Assembly: GCA_002171315.2 (NCBI GenBank)
Contig: NHFS02000079.1
Location: forward strand, 1-14,256
Length of the DNA: 14,256 bases
DNA from: Euryarchaeota archaeon TMED117
Lineage (GTDB): Archaea; Thermoplasmatota; Poseidoniia; Poseidoniales; Poseidoniaceae
Direction of reading: 5' to 3'
Part shown: positions 7,017 to 13,802 of the stretch, piece after piece
Numbering within the stretch: position 1 is the stretch's first letter
Layout of the letters: each line of letters opens with the position of its first letter
Position numbers and translations under genes: made by a program
The notes under the pieces: model-generated
The model's input: the letters and a program-made list of their open reading frames with translations, nothing else
Databases searched by the model: none
Told to the model about the DNA's origin: nothing

Positions 7017-7964
7017 TCAAGGCTTAAATTCATCAAAAGTTGGTCCAGAGGTGTCGTCACTTCCATCGATATCGCCAGGTCTAGCAAGTGAAGGAGCTAA
7101 CATCAATTGGATCATTGGCCACAAATGTACAAATTGCTGCATATTCTCAATGATGAATTCCTCTAATCCTTCCTGTTCTAAATGTTCCATGAGACGTAAT
7201 TGGTCCGCAAGTTCGGCTAGAGCGTGCAAATCTTCTTGACTGCACATCTCCATTTCATGACATGTCTCAATCAATGTTTCAATTAAGTCAACTATTTCCA
7301 CTGCAGTGAGCGGTTTTGGTTCGCTTTCAATAATGTCAACTGGGCCAAAAGAAACAGGTCCCAACGACGTGGGGTAGAGTTCATCTCCTTGGCGTTCAAT
7401 TTTCATCAATTCCTGATTTATATCTTGGCCAATCGGAGCAATGACAAATCCATTTTCAACAATTCGTTCTTCCATCCACTTTGGAATCTCAGAAATTCCA
7501 CCAGTTATGACGATTCGATTCAAATCCCCAGGCGTTTCTATTGGAGCCACCTCGATAGCCTCAATTGTCCGGACATCGATTGTTGGCCAACCTGAGAGTG
7601 CTTTTGCAGTATGCCGAATGATTTCCTCTGATGGATCGAGTAAGAGAACACGACCATCTTCGCCAAGAATTGTTGCTATCAATGCTGCAAGATATCCTCC
7701 TTTTGAGCCTAGAATAAGAACTTCTTGACCTTCTGTAAGTTCAAGTTGATGCAGTAATGTAACGATCATATGTGGAGCAGAAATGGTCTTCACTCCACCG
7801 TTTTTAGTCTCCATAAAAACGACAGGGCGATCATGGAAGAAACAATCATAATCATAGGATGTGAATTGCTCAAGATGGAGTGAACACATCGCTTCTCGGA
7901 CATGGACGGGAACAATCATCCCTGAGTCTTCAATCCGATTGAGAAGTTCGCTCACTCCCTCCAT
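7017..7964 (-). CDS. pcm: Protein-L-isoaspartate O-methyltransferase-like protein with C-terminal extension
   Basis: SAM-dependent methyltransferase of the Pcm family, which methylates isoaspartyl residues in damaged proteins so they can revert to aspartate. Visible: VHVREAM near 21-26, TISAPHMIV (60-68) matching the substrate-side ISAPHM motif, VLILGSKGGYLAALIA (82-97) as SAM motif I, GEDGRVLLLD (101-110), and ITGGISEIPKWMEERI (153-168) leading to FVIAPIG (173-179). Two oddities stand out. Motif I reads GSKGGY instead of GTGSGY, so the second glycine is Lys88. Residues from about 215 form an extra acidic helical tail of some 100 residues, making 315 in place of about 210-230. The ATG has GGTGAGG six bases ahead. 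It follows the regulator by 40 bases and precedes the HEAT gene by 10. Other roles within the fold cannot be excluded. Confidence 0.8.
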   Translation of the reverse strand: MEGVSELLNRIEDSGMIVPVHVREAMCSLHLEQFTSYDYDCFFHDRPVVFMETKNGGVKTISAPHMIVTLLHQLELTEGQEVLILGSKGGYLAALIATILGEDGRVLLLDPSEEIIRHTAKALSGWPTIDVRTIEAIEVAPIETPGDLNRIVITGGISEIPKWMEERIVENGFVIAPIGQDINQELMKIERQGDELYPTSLGPVSFGPVDIIESEPKPLTAVEIVDLIETLIETCHEMEMCSQEDLHALAELADQLRLMEHLEQEGLEEFIIENMQQFVHLWPMIQLMLAPSLARPGDIDGSDDTSGPTFDEFKP

Positions 7965-8004
7965 GAGTTCCTCACCATGGTGTTACGTAAAAACATAAGG
8001 AGGA

Positions 8005-8874
8005 CTAATCAATATCCTCTCGGAGCTCATTTAGAATCTCTTCGGGTGCTTTAGACGAGTCAATTTCATTAAATTCTACTTGATTCTGTTCAACTTCTAA
8101 TTCAATATTATCTTTCATCCTTTGAATAAGTAATTCGAAACCTTCTGTTCTTAGACTTTCAGTGTCCTTCATATCAAGTTCCATGCTAAGTACGATGCTG
8201 CGAGCATCTTCTGGTCTGAGACGAACATCGGTCATGGAAGAAAAAATATCATCCATCAAAATTCCTTCGATCTTTGTTAAATGCTCTGATACCGTTGCTC
8301 TCGCTAGACCCATTTGTTCTGATAATTCAGTAATTTTGATTCTCTTTGGCAGATCATAATACCCATTATCGTAAGCAAATTTGGCGAGTTTTAACTGCTT
8401 TTCAGAAAGAATTGACTCGTAATTTTGAGGCATAAGATTCAGATTCCTTGCACTTGTTCGATCAGGTTTTGACATTAAACGCATAACTCCAGACATGAGT
8501 CTAAGTTTCAGTGAAGGGCCTTGTATGACGTAGGTAAGTCCGTTTTCATCCAATCGTGATCCTGGTACCGCATAGGTTCCCTTTGTTCTCGCATTCAGAT
8601 TCGATAAAGGATGGATGATTCTACAGATAATGAGATGGCCTTCCTCAGGTTTGTTGGACTCGTGCATCACATCGATGACATCCAAGAAATCAAGTGAGTC
8701 GATATCGGAAATTTGCACACCCTCTTTGAGGTAAAACTTGAATAAACACTGAATATCCCTGGGAGCTCTACTAATGTAGGAAAGAAACTCCACGCGCTCT
8801 GCAACATCGAGTAGAGGGGCAATCTCAATCGCTCCCAAGCGTTCCCGTTTCCAGAAAAAACTCGCTTCCCGCAT
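8005..8874 (-). CDS. Bat-like HTH_10 transcriptional regulator
   Basis: Protein of 289 residues. An HTH_10 (bacterio-opsin activator type) DNA-binding domain spans about 156-210: LSEKQLKLAKFAYDNGYYDLP leads into a helix-turn-helix with ELSEQMGLARATVSEHLTKIE (183-203). This is a characteristic archaeal domain. The N-terminal 150 residues match no sensor domain I recognise. It lacks an obvious PAS or GAF signature but is likely the ligand or protein-binding part. After the HTH there is an unusual acidic tail of about 80 residues. No Shine-Dalgarno precedes the ATG; a TATA-like stretch about 25 bases upstream suggests a leaderless transcript. It is the first gene of the likely regulator-Pcm-HEAT-M61 cluster and may control it. 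Confidence 0.83.
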   Translation of the reverse strand: MREASFFWKRERLGAIEIAPLLDVAERVEFLSYISRAPRDIQCLFKFYLKEGVQISDIDSLDFLDVIDVMHESNKPEEGHLIICRIIHPLSNLNARTKGTYAVPGSRLDENGLTYVIQGPSLKLRLMSGVMRLMSKPDRTSARNLNLMPQNYESILSEKQLKLAKFAYDNGYYDLPKRIKITELSEQMGLARATVSEHLTKIEGILMDDIFSSMTDVRLRPEDARSIVLSMELDMKDTESLRTEGFELLIQRMKDNIELEVEQNQVEFNEIDSSKAPEEILNELREDID

Positions 8875-8926
8875 GGGTTAAACTAGGCACACTATGAATT
8901 AAGTCAATCGGCTATGTTTTTTTGAA
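8875..8926 (-). promoter_or_regulatory. Likely promoter of the Bat-like regulator and downstream cluster
   Basis: In this 52-base gap the minus strand reads CTTAATTCA (8903-8895), centred about 25 bases before the regulator ATG, with no Shine-Dalgarno in between. That is the arrangement expected for a TATA box of a leaderless archaeal transcript. Read-through from the upstream membrane-protein gene remains possible. Confidence 0.4.
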
Positions 8927-9562
8927 CTATGAACGCATTTCCAGCCATCCAAGGAATGTTGCGATTGGCAAGAATATGGCCAGTAATCGATTGATTTTTT
9001 TCCTTTGATTTCGTAACTCTTCTGATAATTCAGGACCTACTTCTATCGCAGAAGTAAACCGAGATTGCCTTGTTTTGGGAAATTTCTTGTCCACTGTTTC
9101 AAGGACAAGCGGCCGTAATTGTGGTTGTCGGCTTGCTGGAATACCTCTCCCAACAATATAACGGATTGGAAAACTATCGACTAAAGGTAATGTGGCTGTG
9201 AGTATTTCTTGCACCTTTGTAGAATCATGAAGATCGAGACGAACAGTCCGTCCATCGCTACGGATGTGACTTAATGCCCTCCATTTCCCCTTCCCTTCGT
9301 CTAATCCACTAACAGCATCGAGCACACGATTAAAGGGAGGTATTTTTGATACCACAGGACGTTCTCTTCTTGCCAAAAAAGGACCGAGAAGAATGCTCCC
9401 CAATATTGGAGGTAGCGCCATGAGGTATACAAGACGCAAGATTTCATCAGGGCTCGTTAATGCAGAAACCAAGGCTAGGCTAAACCCGAAATAAAGGCCT
9501 AGAAAACCTCCTGCTTGAAGGCCAATCCAGAGGCCAACTCGCTCAGTAGCCTGTTCTGTCAT
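8927..9562 (-). CDS. Membrane protein with three predicted membrane segments, family not recognised
   Basis: Protein of 211 residues. Hydrophobic segments lie at about 10-34, 42-63 and 191-207. Between the second and third is a soluble region of about 125 residues rich in basic residues. After the paired first two segments come RRER and then SHIRSDGRTVRLDLHDSTKVQEIL, so the soluble part probably faces the cytoplasm. No family or catalytic motif is recognised. The ATG has no clear Shine-Dalgarno and may be leaderless. The gene diverges from the DUF2085 gene. Both proteins contain the residues VGLWIG at the start of their first membrane segment, encoded by nearly identical DNA in opposite orientation. 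It could be co-transcribed with the regulator, whose start lies 52 bases downstream of its stop. Confidence 0.75.
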   Translation of the reverse strand: MTEQATERVGLWIGLQAGGFLGLYFGFSLALVSALTSPDEILRLVYLMALPPILGSILLGPFLARRERPVVSKIPPFNRVLDAVSGLDEGKGKWRALSHIRSDGRTVRLDLHDSTKVQEILTATLPLVDSFPIRYIVGRGIPASRQPQLRPLVLETVDKKFPKTRQSRFTSAIEVGPELSEELRNQRKKINRLLAIFLPIATFLGWLEMRS

Positions 9563-9639
9563 GAAGCGCCGAAGAGGTCAAATGAAAAGAAACCGTCGAT
9601 GAAGTCAAGGATTAAAGACGGTTTCTCCATCGATAGTTC
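9563..9639. promoter_or_regulatory. Divergent promoter region with a 10-bp inverted repeat
   Basis: The 77 bases between two divergent ATG starts carry AGAAACCGTC (9588-9597) and its exact inverse GACGGTTTCT (9617-9626), separated by 19 bases. On the plus strand ATTAAAG (9611-9617) is about 26 bases before ATG 9640, a plausible TATA box for a leaderless message. On the minus strand the left arm covers -26 to -35 of the other gene. A regulator bound here could control both genes. Confidence 0.5.
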
Positions 9640-10338
9640 ATGGAGCGCAACGGTCTCGACTCGAGGTCAAGAGACAAGAAGGTGGGTCTCTGGATTGGGG
9701 GAATCAGTTTCTTTCTGTTCATTTCCTTTTTCATCGCTCCATTAATTTCTGAACCAAATACAATTACAGACTTATCTGGAAGAGCCAATGCTTTCGATTT
9801 CCATAAAGAAAACGAGCATAATTTTACATGGTCGGATCTCGATTTTTACAGCGCTACAATATACGCATTTGGGGATTTAAATTGTCATCAAAAGCATGAG
9901 CGTTCTTGGTCTATTAATGGCAATCAAATGCCCGTATGCGTGAGGGATGTTGGAATATTTGCAGGATTGGCTATTGGAGGTTTTCTATATTCGAGAAAGG
10001 GAGTCAATAGGTGGACTCTTAGAGATACGTTCCTTTCGATATTGCCTGATCAATACATGACAGATGTGTACCTCAAGAATCGAAGAACACTCCTGTTTTT
10101 AGGAATTGGAGCGTTATGTATCTTACCACTTGCAATCGATGGATTCACTCAACTCCTAATGGATCGAGAGTCCACGGCTTTTCTTCGATTGACGACAGGC
10201 ATTCCCTTTGGTTTTGTTTTGGGCGTATTCTTTGCTGCTGCCTACAGCGCACGACCGAATCGATTCGATAGAGCGGGCGATGTCCGCCTTCCTGGAAATG
10301 TTCGTTTCGAACGAGCTCAAGATGTAGAAGAAGAGTGA
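9640..10338 (+). CDS. DUF2085 family membrane protein
   Basis: Protein of 232 residues. The DUF2085 signature is clear: FGDLNCHQKHERSW (77-90), NGNQMPVCVRDVGIF (93-107), then LAIDGFTQLL (164-173) and RLTTGIPFGFVLG (183-195). Hydrophobic segments are at about 16-37, 104-117, 150-168 and 183-203. The family is widespread in archaea and bacteria and its function is unknown; the conserved Cys-His and Cys-x-x-Cys residues have suggested metal binding or redox chemistry. Here the second cysteine of the usual CARC is Asp103, leaving C82, H83 and C100. It also has an N-terminal membrane segment and a 45-residue outside loop ahead of the signature. GTG 9682 (V15) is a possible shorter start. The end overlaps the thymidylate kinase gene tail to tail by 22 bases. 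Confidence 0.85.
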   Translation: MERNGLDSRSRDKKVGLWIGGISFFLFISFFIAPLISEPNTITDLSGRANAFDFHKENEHNFTWSDLDFYSATIYAFGDLNCHQKHERSWSINGNQMPVCVRDVGIFAGLAIGGFLYSRKGVNRWTLRDTFLSILPDQYMTDVYLKNRRTLLFLGIGALCILPLAIDGFTQLLMDRESTAFLRLTTGIPFGFVLGVFFAAAYSARPNRFDRAGDVRLPGNVRFERAQDVEEE

Positions 10339-11678
10339 TTTGGAGGAGGCATTGACCACCACACCAGCAATTGTTCAATGTCTTCCGGGACAGGACAATT
10401 TGCATGTCCGCTGGTCAATATTTTTAATCGTTCAATGATGTTTTCAACAGTCTTCTTAGCCTGTCCATGATGCATATTTTGCAAAATCATTTTGAGTCCA
10501 TCTTCCCAATTTTTACTTGGATTGGCCTTTCTCCAACTCGAAAGAGGCGTCCTAATCGGCCACATTGCAAGTGTTAAACGAGCAAATCCAATCATTGAAT
10601 CTCTCAATTTGAATACTTGGCCTTCTGAAAATGGTATGTGATTTTGCTGTCTGTGAATCCAATTCGTCTCTTCAAGCCATTTTACCAAACGCTGAGTGTG
10701 GCGCCTTGTAACCATTCTATGTGGTCCAAGGGATTTGTGTAAACGTGGGATCTCACAAGATCCAGCCATGAGCGAAAGAGTTCCCAAGACCGACCAACAG
10801 GAACGTGCAAATGGATTGATTGGGACATCAAATTGCTTTGCTTTTTCTGCACTCCAAGAGTCTTCTGCAAACTGCATCCATTGGGAGGGGGATCTCCCAG
10901 ACAACCATCCAATGTTAACAGAGGTCTTCTCCATCGGGGCACCTGGGAGCCGAGTCTGTTGTTGGACATCATGAGCTAGTCTCTCTAGTAAGTATCTGTC
11001 TACTTTATCCCCGTCAACATTGAGTGGAGCAGGCCGACGATTGAAAAAGGTACGTAACTCAGTACGTAATTTTTGACGCAACTCGTCAAGCCCTCCTTCG
11101 TTCAAAATCGGCCCCACGACACAGCATTTATCGAAAGGAGATGTTACTGCTATTTTTCCTGATAAGAGATCATTGAATCCTTTTCGGATGGTTCTTTGAA
11201 TCTCTGGTGTTTCAAAATATTCTTGTTTTTCGCTGCTCATGCGTAACGTTGCATGCTTTATTCGATCGATTGCCCGATCAGGATCGCAATCAATCCATAC
11301 TACCAAGTCTGGAATCATTGCAGCAGAGTTGATGCTGCATACAGTATCGACTCCCAAATCTCCTACTACACCTTGATAGATTAGGGAGGAATGAATATTT
11401 CTGTCTGAAACAACAACTTCTCCCTTCTCAAGTTTTGGTCGAATCCATGTGTGAGAGTGGTCGAGACGATCTGCTGCAAACAGTCCTGCTTCCTGCAATG
11501 GCGTCTTGTCACCAATTTTCACAGATTCGAGTGCAAGTTTTCCCAGTTCACTATGGCGTCTGGGTTCGTGTGTAAGGTGAACATCATTGAATGGGTATTG
11601 ACTCAGCAATTCTGCGATGATTCGAACCGCTTCTCCTTTTCCAGAGCCATCCCCGCCTTCAACGGTGATTAGGTACAC
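10317..11678 (-). CDS. tmk: Thymidylate kinase with long C-terminal extension
   Basis: Residues 1 to about 212 are a thymidylate kinase (dTMP to dTDP with ATP). Visible motifs: P-loop GGDGSGKG (8-15), THEPRRHSELG (36-46) in place of TREPGGT, EAGLFAADRLDH (63-74), SDRNIHSSLIYQG (91-103) as the DR(Y)xxSSLAYQG motif, PDLVVWIDCDPDRAIDRI (123-140). The family is normally 200-230 residues; here about 240 more follow, helical, basic and tryptophan-rich, matching nothing I recognise. The P-loop has Gly15-Glu16 where dTMP kinases have Ser/Thr-Thr. The GTG start at 11678 is preferred over a GTG at 11738. It has GAGGTGG (11691-11685) upstream, lies one base after the preceding stop, and gives MYLITVEGGDG, the usual family N-terminus. 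The preceding membrane-protein gene is co-directional and almost touching. Confidence 0.87.
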   Translation of the reverse strand: MYLITVEGGDGSGKGEAVRIIAELLSQYPFNDVHLTHEPRRHSELGKLALESVKIGDKTPLQEAGLFAADRLDHSHTWIRPKLEKGEVVVSDRNIHSSLIYQGVVGDLGVDTVCSINSAAMIPDLVVWIDCDPDRAIDRIKHATLRMSSEKQEYFETPEIQRTIRKGFNDLLSGKIAVTSPFDKCCVVGPILNEGGLDELRQKLRTELRTFFNRRPAPLNVDGDKVDRYLLERLAHDVQQQTRLPGAPMEKTSVNIGWLSGRSPSQWMQFAEDSWSAEKAKQFDVPINPFARSCWSVLGTLSLMAGSCEIPRLHKSLGPHRMVTRRHTQRLVKWLEETNWIHRQQNHIPFSEGQVFKLRDSMIGFARLTLAMWPIRTPLSSWRKANPSKNWEDGLKMILQNMHHGQAKKTVENIIERLKILTSGHANCPVPEDIEQLLVWWSMPPPNHSSSTS

Positions 11679-11679
11679 C

Positions 11680-12510
11680 CTATTCCACCTCAGGCTGTTC
11701 AAATTCGTCCTTTGCCAGGACCATAAGCCCCATTCCACAGAGAATTAAGAACGGGCCAAAGACGATGAATCCACGGCTGAAAAGTGCAATTCCGGCTAAA
11801 TACTGTGTTCTTCGATAATTTTGTTGCTTTCTCGCACCAACTGCCGAGTAAAGGCCTACGACTCCAGCGATTATTGTGACTAAAGCAATCCCTGTTGAAA
11901 GGGCAACTGCATTTTCAAGGGTCCAACCTGTACTGGATATTGTTTCGTCTTCAGTAACGGTGCCTTCACCGGGGGTCATGGTAAATGCGTCTTGATTTAC
12001 GTTTGTCGCAATAATGGTACGCTCAACACTGTTGTACCCTTCTAATGTGACGCGTATGATGTGTTTTTCAGGTGCGACATTTTGGAATTCATAATATCCG
12101 TAGCTGTTTGTACTTGCAGTTTGTAACACAGTGTTACTTCCTATTTCGAGTAACTCAATGGTTACGTCTTCCATGGAATCTCCTGATTCTGACTCAAGTA
12201 CAATTCCTCTTACATCGATCACATCGTCGACTTCAAGAGTATTCCCAAGAAGGTCGGTCGGATTGCCCTGCAATAAGAGTAAACCTGTAATGATTCCAAG
12301 AACACTACCTATGAAGATGAGAGATGATGCAAGTGTGAGTAGTCCGCTCTTGTCATCGATAAGCAGTAAATCCTCGTTCTGAGTAGTAGACATCGTGATT
12401 TCGTGTTCTTGAACAACCAGGTCATCATCCTCTCCGGGGATTTCTTCTTCCCCGTCTAATTTCTTACGAACACGTGCACGTAGAGCATCACGTCGTTCGT
12501 TAATGTCCAT
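11680..12510 (-). CDS. Membrane protein with a carboxypeptidase-regulatory-like domain
   Basis: Protein of 276 residues. A cytoplasmic charged N-terminus (1-55) begins with RRDALRARVRKKLDGEEE. A membrane segment follows at about 57-80. An external domain (about 97-180) has the beta-sandwich pattern of CarboxypepD_reg/CNA_B-like folds: VRGIVLES, DVTIELLEIG, STNSYGYYEFQNVAPEKHIIRVTLEGY. Two or three more membrane segments lie at about 199-222 and 237-266, before a short acidic tail. Such domains usually mediate adhesion or protein contacts at the cell surface; no enzyme motif is seen. The start ATG has GAGG nine bases upstream. The gene sits 67 bases after the M28 gene and one base before the kinase start. 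No functional tie to dTMP synthesis is apparent, so the arrangement may only reflect compact packing. Confidence 0.8.
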   Translation of the reverse strand: MDINERRDALRARVRKKLDGEEEIPGEDDDLVVQEHEITMSTTQNEDLLLIDDKSGLLTLASSLIFIGSVLGIITGLLLLQGNPTDLLGNTLEVDDVIDVRGIVLESESGDSMEDVTIELLEIGSNTVLQTASTNSYGYYEFQNVAPEKHIIRVTLEGYNSVERTIIATNVNQDAFTMTPGEGTVTEDETISSTGWTLENAVALSTGIALVTIIAGVVGLYSAVGARKQQNYRRTQYLAGIALFSRGFIVFGPFLILCGMGLMVLAKDEFEQPEVE

Positions 12511-12533
12511 TTGAAAGGCCTCATTCGTCCATT

Positions 12534-12568
12534 GCGCGGATTAGTGCGCTATCGGGGTATATCCGCGC
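12534..12568. promoter_or_regulatory. GC-rich inverted repeat between the M28 and membrane-protein genes
   Basis: GCGCGGAT (12534-12541) and its exact inverse ATCCGCGC (12561-12568) flank a 19-base spacer in a 67-base gap. On the minus strand an AT-rich GGATATAC (12565-12558) overlaps one arm and could be a TATA box. Transcription would then begin near the other arm, leaving a short leader with GAGG. It may be an operator or, less likely, a stem that stops M28 transcripts. Confidence 0.4.
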
Positions 12569-12577
12569 TATACGTTC

Positions 12578-13756
12578 CTATGGTTTGAAACGCACGCTTC
12601 CATGTAAAATTCCGAAGAGAAGTAAAACCGCTCCTATTGCAGAAAATACGACGAATAAAACAACAGCATCGTATTGTGTTGCATCCTCGCTTTTATTTTC
12701 GACGTCATCTTGTAATGTGGTATTTTCTTCCATAAGCCAGGAACCTTGTCGCAAACCGAGTTCGAGGATACGCCCTACATGGGCTAAGGACTCCGCTGAA
12801 ACTTTGTCAGGCGTGTCTTCGTGAGTATGCCAGTATCCTCCCCATTTTGTTGCATTTGGGCCATAACGAATATCGATTAAATCAATTGCAGGAATCCCTA
12901 CTTCAAGCATTGGAACATGATCGTCAATAACGCCATCGAGGACATCCGTATTGACGATGTCTATTCCAAGACTCCCATCACATGCAGGTACGTCCTTTAC
13001 CAAACCCAAAGAAGAAGCCAAATCATCAACTGCTTCCCATAGCCGATCGGTTTGAGAGAGTCCCACCTTTGGAGGATATACTCTGTTAATTTGCAAATCA
13101 GCATCACCTATCATGTCCACTAACAAAAAGGCATGAATGGAATCAATTTCTTCTTGCGTACGGTCTTGTGCCCAAGCTTTAGCACCGAGCATACCAGGGA
13201 CAACACCTTGATCTTCGGCATCTGTAAGTAGTATCCAAACTTCGTGTTCAAGTCCTAGTGTTGGCACGATTCGTGCTAATTCGGAAAGAACTGCTACGCC
13301 GCTACCTCCGTCGTTTGCGCCAGGAATAGGCTCACCAGTTCGATTTTCATCATCATCTCGTTCAGCCCTATCTCTTGAATCATAATGGGCTGCGAGAATG
13401 ACAACAGGCAAATCTGTTTGGTTAACATTTGGAGTATATATTCCGTGTAAATTCGTCATATTTGTATCGGCGTAAGGATGTTTATCGAGCGTCCAATTCC
13501 ATGCCGTGTTATTTTCCATGAATGACTCCAAAAGTGCTTTTGAGGCATTGCTACCCGGTAACCTAGGGCCAAGTCCTACTTGAAACGAGACGGATTCATT
13601 TGCTCTTAATCCATCGAATTCAAGAGATTCTATACCTTCGCAGTTGAGGGTATTTTCATCAATTGATGTCGTTTCAATTTCATCGGCGTTAACAGGGTTA
13701 AGTATGGAGAGTAACAGAACCAAAACGAATGAAATTGCGACGGATTTTGCTGGCAT
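12578..13756 (-). CDS. Membrane-anchored M28 peptidase / glutaminyl-cyclase-like enzyme
   Basis: Secreted zinc enzyme of the M28 family, 392 residues. Numbered from ATG 13756: signal peptide about 1-24 (hydrophobic 6-18, cut near VNA-DE). AHYDS places H124. GANDGGSG places bridging D149. LLTDAEDQG places catalytic E181 and ligand D182. LVDMIGDAD holds D214 and D218, and YWHTHEDT gives final ligand H310. The WHTHEDT ending and single-domain layout resemble glutaminyl-peptide cyclotransferases as much as aminopeptidases, so the reaction is uncertain. A C-terminal membrane segment (about 363-385) with a short basic tail anchors it outside the cell. Ten N-x-S/T sequons are present (for example N53, N70, N87, N112, N301). 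ATG 13756 was chosen over 13795 because codons 2-5 of the longer frame are a TATA box and the shorter form starts directly with a signal peptide. Confidence 0.9.
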   Translation of the reverse strand: MPAKSVAISFVLVLLLSILNPVNADEIETTSIDENTLNCEGIESLEFDGLRANESVSFQVGLGPRLPGSNASKALLESFMENNTAWNWTLDKHPYADTNMTNLHGIYTPNVNQTDLPVVILAAHYDSRDRAERDDDENRTGEPIPGANDGGSGVAVLSELARIVPTLGLEHEVWILLTDAEDQGVVPGMLGAKAWAQDRTQEEIDSIHAFLLVDMIGDADLQINRVYPPKVGLSQTDRLWEAVDDLASSLGLVKDVPACDGSLGIDIVNTDVLDGVIDDHVPMLEVGIPAIDLIDIRYGPNATKWGGYWHTHEDTPDKVSAESLAHVGRILELGLRQGSWLMEENTTLQDDVENKSEDATQYDAVVLFVVFSAIGAVLLLFGILHGSVRFKP

Positions 13757-13780
13757 TATGATGATGCCACGGACGCGGGG

Positions 13781-13789
13781 TATTAAATA
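13781..13789 (-). promoter_or_regulatory. TATA box of the M28 gene
   Basis: TATTTAATA on the minus strand, centred about 29 bases before ATG 13756 with no Shine-Dalgarno between. It fits a leaderless or near-leaderless transcript and fixes the translation start. Confidence 0.6.
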
Positions 13790-13802
13790 CCTCATTTTGA
13801 TA

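Noticed and set aside
7973..7982. Palindrome CACCATGGTG in the leader of the Pcm gene as a possible ribosome-site switch
   Set aside because: A stem would have only a two-base loop, so it cannot fold as a hairpin; it is probably chance overlap with the Shine-Dalgarno.
11679..11738. Longer start for the thymidylate kinase at GTG 11738
   Set aside because: It would run through the end of the upstream gene. GTG 11678 has the ribosome site and the normal family N-terminus.
13757..13795. Longer start for the M28 protein at ATG 13795
   Set aside because: The extra codons encode the TATA box TATTTAATA and would put 13 unrelated residues before a clean signal peptide.
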